Of a stretch of DNA of 64,000 nt, positions 58,515-64,000 are shown piece by piece; position 1 is the stretch's first letter; each line of letters starts with the position of its first letter. Position numbers and translations under genes: made by a program. The DNA comes from Yinghuangia elevatio. GTDB lineage: Bacteria; Actinomycetota; Actinomycetes; Streptomycetales; Streptomycetaceae. The notes beneath the pieces were generated by a model. The model saw nothing but the letters and a program-made list of their open reading frames with translations, ran no database searches and was not told the DNA's origin. The stretch covers positions 54,205 to 118,204 of the forward strand of contig NZ_JBEZFP010000009.1 of assembly GCF_040649515.1 (NCBI RefSeq). Reading direction: 5' to 3'.

Positions 58515-58679
58515 TCAGCGCTCCTCGCGGAACACCACGTGACGCCGGGCTACCGGGTCGTACTTGCGCAGCGCCAGCCGGTCCGGATCGTTCCGGCGGC
58601 TCTTGCGCGTCACGTACGTCTGGCCGGTGCCTGCCGTCGAGCGCAGTTTCACCACGGGGCGCAGGTCGCTTCGTGCCAT
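58515..58679 (-). CDS. rpmG: 50S ribosomal protein L33, zinc-independent
   Basis: 54 aa: MARSDLRPVVKLRSTAGTGQTYVTRKSRRNDPDRLALRKYDPVARRHVVF. The four cysteines of the zinc ribbon form (C..C after YVT and C..C in KYCP..) are replaced, so this is the C-minus paralogue induced under zinc starvation. GAGGAGG precedes the ATG. Its promoter region has TGAGAACGATTTCCG, close to the actinomycete Zur box. Confidence 0.92.
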   Translation of the reverse strand: MARSDLRPVVKLRSTAGTGQTYVTRKSRRNDPDRLALRKYDPVARRHVVFREER

Positions 58680-58731
58680 CGGGGGCCTCCTCGTTTCTCT
58701 CGGCGCCGCGATTCCGACCGCGGCACATGAG

Positions 58732-58746
58732 TGAGAACGATTTCCG
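58732..58746. promoter_or_regulatory. Zur-box-like operator
   Basis: TGAGAACGATTTCCG matches 11 of 15 positions of the Streptomyces Zur consensus as I recall it (TGAAAATGATTTTCA). It lies 53 bp upstream of the zinc-independent L33 gene (minus strand), in the correct position for repression when zinc is plentiful. Confidence 0.65.
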
Positions 58747-58779
58747 GTCGCCAATATTCCACCAGGGCATCGCCGCAGG

Positions 58780-59724
58780 TCAGAGCTCGAACGGCCCCTT
58801 CCCCATCTGGTCGCGGACGGTGACCACCGGCGGGTTGAGCAGGGCCCGGCGCTGCCAGTTGGCGCCGTCGACGACGAGCGTGTGGCCGGAGATGAACCGG
58901 GCGTACGGCGACGTGAGGAACGTCGCCGCCCAACCCAGCTCACGGACCCGGCCGACCCGCAATGCGGGCTGGAGGGGGTCCTTGTCGTGTTCGCGATCGA
59001 CGTTGCCGCGGATGTCGGCGGTCATGTCGGTGTGCGGGAAGAGGCCGGGGACGAGGCCGTTGATCTGGATGCCGTACGGGCCCCACTCGACGGCGAGCGT
59101 CTCGACCATGTTCTTGACGCCGGCCTTGGCGGCGGCGCTGTGTGCGAAGCCGGGGCCGCCGGTCCAGGCGTAGGAGGCGCCGATGTTGACGATCGAGCCG
59201 GGCGTGCCGACCGCGAGGTGCCGGCGGGCGAACTCGCGGGCGCAGAAGTAGGTGCCGTTGAGGGTGATGTCGACGACGGTGCGCCACGCGTTGGGCGACA
59301 TGTCCTCGGCCGGGACGGGGAAGTTCGCGGCGGCGTTGTTGATCAGGATGTGCGGCAGCCCGAAGTGCGACTCGGCGGCGTCGAACGCCGCCGCGATCTG
59401 CTCGGGGTCGCGGATGTCGCAGGTCACCGTCGCGACCCGGCCGCCGAGGCCTTCCAGCCCTTCGCGGGCGGACTTGAGGTGGTCGTCCTTGCGGCTGGCC
59501 ACCACGATGTCCGCGCCCAGGCGGGCGTACTCGCTCGCGATCGCCTTGCCCAGGCCGGTGCCGCCGCCGGTGACGAACACCACGGTCCCGTCGTAGGTGC
59601 CCTGCGGCAGCGCGCTGGCACCCAGCGGCGCGGGCTCCGGCAGGCCCTGGTACGGGCCGGTGCCGTCGCTCTGGTTCTGGCTCTGCTCGGCCTGCGTGTC
59701 GGCCTGCGAGGGGTTCTCGGTCAT
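58780..59724 (-). CDS. 2,4-dienoyl-CoA reductase-like SDR
   Basis: 314 aa. SDR with a 40-residue disordered N-terminus, glycine motif VTGGGTGLGKAIASEYARLG and NNAAANFP. Instead of the classical YxxxK it has GASYAWTGGPGFAHSAAAKAGV, so the Tyr lies earlier and His precedes SAAAK, as in the 2,4-dienoyl-CoA reductase/PECI group. GLPHILINNAA and EWGPYGIQINGLVPG are family marks. It probably works on unsaturated acyl-CoA with the enoyl-CoA hydratase gene 9 bp upstream. Confidence 0.88.
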   Translation of the reverse strand: MTENPSQADTQAEQSQNQSDGTGPYQGLPEPAPLGASALPQGTYDGTVVFVTGGGTGLGKAIASEYARLGADIVVASRKDDHLKSAREGLEGLGGRVATVTCDIRDPEQIAAAFDAAESHFGLPHILINNAAANFPVPAEDMSPNAWRTVVDITLNGTYFCAREFARRHLAVGTPGSIVNIGASYAWTGGPGFAHSAAAKAGVKNMVETLAVEWGPYGIQINGLVPGLFPHTDMTADIRGNVDREHDKDPLQPALRVGRVRELGWAATFLTSPYARFISGHTLVVDGANWQRRALLNPPVVTVRDQMGKGPFEL

Positions 59725-59733
59725 GTGGGCGGC

Positions 59734-60513
59734 TCAGCTTCCCGTGAAGTTCGGCGGTCGGTTCTCGGCGCGCGCGGCGCGGAACTCCGCCAGGTCGTCG
59801 GAACGGCTCAGGTACGTCTGGGCGATCAGCTCCTCGGCCATCGAGCTGCGGACCTCCGGCTCGGCGAGGTGCTTGATCACCCGGCGCGCGGTCTTGACGG
59901 TCGCGAACGGGGCCGCGGCGATCTTCTCGGCCATCTCGCGCACGGTCGCGTCCAGTTGGTCCGCGGGCACCACACGGGACACGACGCCGTGCGCGTACGC
60001 CTCGGCGGTGTCCATCGGACGCCCGGTCAGCACCAGGTCGGAGGCCACCCCGTGGCCGCAGATCTGGAACAGCCGGCCGACGCCGCCGGTGTCCGGGATG
60101 ACGCCGTGCGTGGTCTCCGGCAGCATGAACCGGGCGCCCTCGGCGGCCACCCGGATGTCGGCGAGCAGCGCGCGCTGGAACGACGCGCCGATCGACCAGC
60201 CCTTGCACGCCACCAGGATCGGCGCGTCCAGGTCGAACATCTGCTGCACGCCGCGGTGCCCGCGGGTCATCAGCTCGTGGTGGGTCATGGTGACCTGGCC
60301 GCCGCCGATGGCCCCCACGTCTCGGCCGGACGAGAACGACTTGCCCTCGGCCCGCCAGATCACCGCCCGCACATCCGTACGCGCCCGCAACTCGGCCAGG
60401 ATCTGCCACAGCAGCTGGTCCATGTCGTCGTCGAACGCGTTGTGCTTGTCCGGATTGTTGTTGGTGATCGTGGCGATCGGGCCGTCGTACTCAAGCAGGA
60501 CTTTGTCCGCCAC
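59734..60513 (-). CDS. Enoyl-CoA hydratase/isomerase
   Basis: 259 aa, crotonase fold. The oxyanion hole is formed by the FSSGRDVGA and ACKGWSIGASFQRALLADIR regions; TETTHGVIPDTGGVGRLFQICG carries Asp/Gly where catalytic Glu may be, so exact activity (hydratase or isomerase) is unsure. GTG start at 60513 with GGAGG 5 nt upstream. It forms a two-gene unit with the dienoyl-CoA reductase-like gene, for beta-oxidation of unsaturated or branched acyl-CoAs. Confidence 0.9.
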   Translation of the reverse strand: MADKVLLEYDGPIATITNNNPDKHNAFDDDMDQLLWQILAELRARTDVRAVIWRAEGKSFSSGRDVGAIGGGQVTMTHHELMTRGHRGVQQMFDLDAPILVACKGWSIGASFQRALLADIRVAAEGARFMLPETTHGVIPDTGGVGRLFQICGHGVASDLVLTGRPMDTAEAYAHGVVSRVVPADQLDATVREMAEKIAAAPFATVKTARRVIKHLAEPEVRSSMAEELIAQTYLSRSDDLAEFRAARAENRPPNFTGS

Positions 60514-60706
60514 TTGGCCTCCGTCGGTGCTCGGCGTGGATCTGACGATGTGTCACTTGACCTGCATATACCAACGGGGCAGCGGTTTCGAGGGCAGGGC
60601 GGGTGGCCCGTTCGGCGGATGCCCGGGAAAGAGGCGTGTGGCGCCCGGCGGGAGTGTTGCGAATCACCGATCCTGGAGGCAGATACCGCGTCGGACGGGA
60701 GCCCTC

Positions 60707-61396
60707 ATGAAGGTCCAACTGCGCCACAACCCCTCGTTCACCGTCGCCCGGTGCGTGCTCGCCGGCGGCGAGCAGATGCGCGCCGAGAGCGGTGCGATGC
60801 TCGCGCACAGCGCGGGGGTCTCGATCGACGCCAAGATCGAAGGCGGCCTGATGCGCGGCCTGAAACGCAGTGTGCTGGGTGGCGAGTCGCTGTACCAGAC
60901 CACCTTCACCGCGCCCCCGCAGGGCGGCTGGGTCGACGTCGCGGCGAACCTCCCGGGCGACGCGATCACCATCGACCTGGAGCCGGGGCAGGACCGCTTC
61001 CTGCTGACCAAGGGCTGCTGGCTCGCCAACTCCGCCGGCGTCACGATCGACACCAAGTGGGGCGGCGCCCGCAACCTCTTCGGCGGCGAGGGCGGCTTCC
61101 TCGTCGAGGCGTCCGGGCAGGGCGTCGTCATCGCGAGCTGCTTCGGCGCCCTCGACGTCATCGACCTGGAGCCCGGCGAGCAGGTCGTCGTCGACACCGG
61201 GCACGTCGTCGCCTACGCCCCCACGATCACCTTCCAGATCCGCCGCGCGGTCCAGGGCCGGTCGATCCAGAGCATGAAGTCCGGCGAAGGCTTCGTCTTC
61301 GACTTCACCGGCCCGGGCCGCGTCCTGGCCCAGTCCCGCAACCCGAGCGGCCTGATCTCCTACCTCACCGCCAACATGCCCGGCTCCCGCGCGTAG
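60707..61396 (+). CDS. AIM24-family protein (TIGR00266 type)
   Basis: 229 aa, beta-helix-like Aim24/TIGR00266 family: SFTVARCVLAGGEQMRAESGAMLAHSAGV, GGLMRGLKRSVLGGESLYQTTF and DRFLLTKGCWLANSAGVTIDTK. Bacterial members have no settled role; the yeast homologue is mitochondrial. No signal peptide. GGGAG lies 7 nt before ATG 60707. Converges with the deaminase gene. Confidence 0.9.
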   Translation: MKVQLRHNPSFTVARCVLAGGEQMRAESGAMLAHSAGVSIDAKIEGGLMRGLKRSVLGGESLYQTTFTAPPQGGWVDVAANLPGDAITIDLEPGQDRFLLTKGCWLANSAGVTIDTKWGGARNLFGGEGGFLVEASGQGVVIASCFGALDVIDLEPGEQVVVDTGHVVAYAPTITFQIRRAVQGRSIQSMKSGEGFVFDFTGPGRVLAQSRNPSGLISYLTANMPGSRA

Positions 61397-61412
61397 CGCG
61401 AGGCCGCGGGGC

Positions 61413-62483
61413 TCAGCCCTGGTCGCCGGCGGACTCGTAGGCGTCGATCTCGGCGAGCAGCGCGGATTTGTCGCCGGCGTCGAGGCACGACGCGCGGACG
61501 CCGTTGCGGGCGAGGTCGACGAGGGTGCCGGTGGAGAGGCCGAGCTCGCGGGCGAAGCGGTACTCGCCGAGCAGCGTCGTGCCGAACATCGGCGGGTCGT
61601 CCGAGTTGAGGGTGACCATCAGGCCCTCGGCGATCATGCGCGGCAGGGGGTGGTCCTCGGGCCGCGCGACCGCCGCGGTGCGCAGGTTGGAAGTGGGGGA
61701 GACGTCGAGCGGGAGCTGCGTGTCGCGCAGGTACGCCACCAGCTCAGGGTCGTCCATGCTCCGGATGCCGTGCCCGATGCGCTCGGCCTTGAGCGCGCGG
61801 ATCGCGGACCACACGCGGTCGGGACCCTCGACTTCGCCCGCGTGCGGGAGGCTCTTGAGACCGGCCGCGCGGGCCCGGGCGAACACCGCCTCGAACGGGT
61901 CCCGTTCGACCTCGATGCCGCCGACACCGAAGCCGACCACGCTTGCGGGGCCGTGGGCGAGCACCGCGTCCAGGGTGAGTTCACCTGCCTCGGCGCCGAA
62001 CTGGCCCGCGAAGTCGGGGATCCAGCGCAGCCGGATGCCGGTCTCGCGTTCGGCCTCGACACGGCCGGCCTCGATCCCGGCGAAGACCACCTCCGCGGGG
62101 ATGCCGCGCACGAGGTGGCTCTGCAGGCTGACGTGGACCTCGGCGTACCGGACGTTCTGGGCGGCGAGCGCGCGGCCGGTCACGGCGGCGAGCAGGGCGA
62201 AGTCCTCCTCGTCGCGCAGGCCTTCGAGGGCCTTGACGTAGACCTGGATGAAGTGCGGGAAGTCCTTGAAGGCGTACCACGCTTCGATGGCCTCGACGGT
62301 CTGAGGGATGCTGTCGAGCCGGTGCTTTCGGGCCAGCGTCAGCAGTGTTTCGGGCAGCAGCGAGCCCTCCAGGTGCACGTGCAGCTCGACCTTGGGCAGG
62401 CCGGCGATGAAGGCGTCGGACGCGGACGGCGCCGTGGCGGGGGCTGCGGTGTCGGCGGCGGGGCTGGGTGCGGGGACGGTCAC
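61413..62483 (-). CDS. Adenosine/aminodeoxyfutalosine deaminase family
   Basis: 356 aa, adenosine-deaminase-type TIM barrel. Zinc ligands H35/H37 (ELHVHLEGS), the HAGE block (LPHAGEVEGPD) with His and Glu, RIGHG with His, and SDDPPMFGT with the catalytic Asp are present. Members of this subgroup in Streptomyces include 6-aminodeoxyfutalosine deaminase of menaquinone synthesis, so a purine nucleoside or futalosine-type substrate is likely. The first 25 residues are Ala/Pro-rich. GTG start with GGGAG. Confidence 0.9.
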   Translation of the reverse strand: MTVPAPSPAADTAAPATAPSASDAFIAGLPKVELHVHLEGSLLPETLLTLARKHRLDSIPQTVEAIEAWYAFKDFPHFIQVYVKALEGLRDEEDFALLAAVTGRALAAQNVRYAEVHVSLQSHLVRGIPAEVVFAGIEAGRVEAERETGIRLRWIPDFAGQFGAEAGELTLDAVLAHGPASVVGFGVGGIEVERDPFEAVFARARAAGLKSLPHAGEVEGPDRVWSAIRALKAERIGHGIRSMDDPELVAYLRDTQLPLDVSPTSNLRTAAVARPEDHPLPRMIAEGLMVTLNSDDPPMFGTTLLGEYRFARELGLSTGTLVDLARNGVRASCLDAGDKSALLAEIDAYESAGDQG

Positions 62484-62624
62484 GCGGTCTTCTCCCGTGC
62501 TGTGTCGAGCGTTCCGACCATTCGATCACGCCGCGTGCCGACGGTGCCGCGCGGCCTCCGGCCGTGCCGACGTGCAGCGCGGCCTCCGGCTGCCGCGCGT
62601 GGCGTCGTACCGCTCCGGGGGACC

Positions 62625-63584
62625 TCAGGCCGCGCCGCGGAAGAGCCGCCGGTACGCCTGCGGGGTCGCGCCGCGGCGCTTGAGGAAGTGGTGCCGCAGC
62701 GTCGCCGCGCTGCCGAAGCCGGTGTGGGCGGCCACCGAGTCGACCGTCATCTCGGTCTCCTCCAGCAGCTCCTGCGCCGCCAGCACCCGCTGGGCCACCA
62801 GCCACTCGTACGGCGTCGTGCCCGTCTCCTGCTGGAACTTGCGGGCGAAGGTGCGCTGCGACATGTGCGCGTACGCCGCCATCTGCTCGATCGTCACGTC
62901 GTTGCCCAGGTTGTCCTGGAGCCAGTCGAGCGTGGCCTGCATCTGGCTGCAGTCGGGGGCGGCGAGCGGGCGCGCGACGTACTGCGCCTGGCCGCCCTCG
63001 CGGTGCGGCGGCACGACCATGCGTCGGGCGATGGTGTTGGCCACCCTGCTGCCGTTCTCCTGCCGCACGATGTGCAGGCAGGCGTCGATCCCGGCCGCGG
63101 TGCCGGCCCCGGTCACCACCCCGCGGTCCTCGATGTAGAGGACGTCCGGCAGGACCTCGGCGGCCGGATGCCTGCGCGCCAGCCGCTCGGCGTACATCCA
63201 ATGGGTGGTGCAGCGGCGCCCGTCGAGCAGTCCGGCCTCCCCTAGCATGAACGCGCCCGAGCACATGCTGAGCACGCGCGCCCCGCGGTCCACGGCGTCG
63301 CGCAGCGCCTGGAGCAGCCCCTCCGACTCGGGGTCGTCGTCGGCGCGCAGGCCGGACGCCGGAACCACCACCAGGTCGGCGGCCGCGATGCGTTCGAGCC
63401 CGTGCTCGACCAGGATCGAGAAGCCGCTCGCCGTCGCGACACTGCCGGGCTCGGCGGATGCCACGGCGAAGTCGTAGACCGGCAGCCCGTGGTCGCTTCG
63501 GTCGATGCCGAAGACCTCGCAGGCGACGCCGAGTTCGAAGGGATGCACGCCGGGAACGGCCACGGTGACGACGTTTTGCAGCAT
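62625..63584 (-). CDS. GlxA-type AraC-family regulator, second copy
   Basis: 319 aa with the same architecture as the gene at 17045: a DJ-1/PfpI domain (start MLQNVVTVAVPGVHPFELGVACEVFGIDR; RVLSMCSGAFMLGEAGLL with Cys) and a C-terminal AraC HTH (VTIEQMAAYAHMSQRTFARKFQQETGTTPYEWLVAQRV...DSVAAHTGFGSAATLRHHFLKR). ATG 63584 follows CAGAGT by 7 nt. Its upstream region carries four TGGCAG/CTGCCA half-sites; autoregulation is likely. The deaminase gene downstream is 141 bp away on the same strand. Confidence 0.9.
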   Translation of the reverse strand: MLQNVVTVAVPGVHPFELGVACEVFGIDRSDHGLPVYDFAVASAEPGSVATASGFSILVEHGLERIAAADLVVVPASGLRADDDPESEGLLQALRDAVDRGARVLSMCSGAFMLGEAGLLDGRRCTTHWMYAERLARRHPAAEVLPDVLYIEDRGVVTGAGTAAGIDACLHIVRQENGSRVANTIARRMVVPPHREGGQAQYVARPLAAPDCSQMQATLDWLQDNLGNDVTIEQMAAYAHMSQRTFARKFQQETGTTPYEWLVAQRVLAAQELLEETEMTVDSVAAHTGFGSAATLRHHFLKRRGATPQAYRRLFRGAA

Positions 63585-63594
63585 GTCGGACACT

Positions 63595-63676
63595 CTGCCA
63601 GAACAATCGAGCGAATGGCAGTATCTTGTCAGAAGATGGCAGTCCTGCCACTCGTGCCGTCGGCTCGCCGACGGCA
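63595..63676. promoter_or_regulatory. TGGCAG half-site cluster and hairpin before two divergent genes
   Basis: CTGCCA (63595-63600), TGGCAG (63616-63621), and TGGCAG-TC-CTGCCA (63637-63650, perfect palindrome), then TGCCGTCGG-CTCG-CCGACGGCA (63655-63676), a perfect 9-bp hairpin 10 nt before the plus-strand ATG 63687. Confidence 0.55.
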
Positions 63677-63686
63677 GTCTGGACAC

Positions 63687-63965
63687 ATGACGACGACGAT
63701 GATCCTCCTCGGAGCCCCCGCCCTCCTCGCCCTCCTGGGCTACCTCGCGGCAAGCGGCCGCATCGCCGACAGCCGCGACGGACGCGACTGGCAGTCCGGA
63801 CACGGTCCCCGGTACATGCCCTCAGATACGCCCGACACGGCCGAGCCCAGAGTGTCGGCCCGCGGCGGCGGCAAGGGCGCCCTCGCCCGCCGCGCCTTCG
63901 GCTCCCGCCAGGTCGAGTTCGTCGCGGTCACCCGGGACCGCGACGAGCACGGCACCCTCGTGTGA
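63687..63965 (+). CDS. Small protein with one N-terminal membrane segment
   Basis: 92 aa. Residues 4-24 are hydrophobic (MILLGAPALLALLGYLAASGR), probably a membrane anchor with the C-terminus outside or inside undetermined. The rest is basic and Arg/Gly/Asp-rich (SRDGRDWQSGHGPRYMP..., RAFGSRQVEFVAVTRDRDEHG). No family recognised. CAGTCT lies 6 nt before the ATG, overlapping the hairpin end. It is divergent from the GlxA-type gene. Confidence 0.6.
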   Translation: MTTTMILLGAPALLALLGYLAASGRIADSRDGRDWQSGHGPRYMPSDTPDTAEPRVSARGGGKGALARRAFGSRQVEFVAVTRDRDEHGTLV

Positions 63966-64000
63966 CCCGTACCCGCCGAAAACGCCGCCGAGGTCCGCGG

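Noticed and set aside
63616..63650. AdpA binding sites (TGGCSNGWWY)
   Set aside because: The TGGCAG half-sites do not match the S at position 5 or the WWY end.
1..64000. CRISPR array, tRNA/rRNA genes, prophage or integrase, attachment sites
   Set aside because: None was recognisable on either strand; direct repeats found are only two to three copies long.

Overview
The window is very GC-rich, densely packed chromosomal DNA of a filamentous actinomycete, most likely Streptomyces or a close relative in Streptomycetaceae. The evidence is the strong GC bias at third codon positions, many GTG starts and leaderless genes, an AfsR-type BTAD regulator, a Streptomyces subtilisin-inhibitor homologue, a tryptophanyl-tRNA synthetase with a Trp-codon attenuator, and many TetR, MarR, GlxA, MocR and MmyB-type regulators. 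About 70 protein genes are supported. I see no rRNA, tRNA, CRISPR array, prophage, plasmid origin or intact insertion sequence, and no PKS or NRPS core. It reads as accessory or arm-type chromosome, made of many one- to three-gene transcription units, often a regulator facing its target.

Layout. 1-5.3 kb: an MFS exporter (cut by the window edge) divergent from an AfsR-like regulator. 5.3-16.5 kb: small enzymes (DinB, thioesterase, Zn-dehydrogenase, TIM-barrel isomerase plus amidohydrolase, HEAT protein, DapB-like dehydrogenase, hydrolase) with HxlR and LacI regulators. 16.5-26.5 kb: YjbQ, GlxA regulator/epoxide hydrolase, two Fe(II) dioxygenases, the LysE/MocR divergent pair, DUF1152, TetR, an isochorismatase-like protein and a truncated globin. 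26.6-31.3 kb: a two-component system, an acyl-CoA ligase, and a helix-turn-helix/Clp-N protein with paired palindromes on its promoter. 31.4-39 kb: methyltransferase, VOC proteins, protease inhibitor, and MarR and TetR circuits with recognisable operators. 39.2-43.8 kb: SDR and NTF2-like genes facing a TetR protein fused to a transposase-derived domain, then attenuator-controlled trpS and a Nudix gene. 43.8-46.4 kb: two coupled CNNM/CorC-type membrane proteins behind a structured leader. 47.5-54.4 kb: P450, two MmyB-type regulators, hydrolase, GNAT, MFS exporter and a broken TNT-toxin fragment. 54.5-64 kb: vWA protein, TIGR03086 protein, tyrosine phosphatase, CorA behind a chain of tiny upstream ORFs, a zinc-independent L33/L31 pair behind a Zur-box-like site, a dienoyl-CoA reductase/enoyl-CoA hydratase pair, AIM24, a deaminase and a second GlxA regulator.

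The most informative signals are regulatory: a complete ribosome-mediated attenuator before trpS; three overlapping five-codon ORFs before corA; a promoter before the Clp-N regulator whose -35 and -10 lie inside twin palindromes; a MarR box repeated at two promoters; a TetR/VOC divergent promoter with one shared -10; and thirteen starts placed 6-7 nt behind a TANNNT box, which points to extensive leaderless transcription. All functions are read from sequence and family knowledge; nothing was searched or computed.
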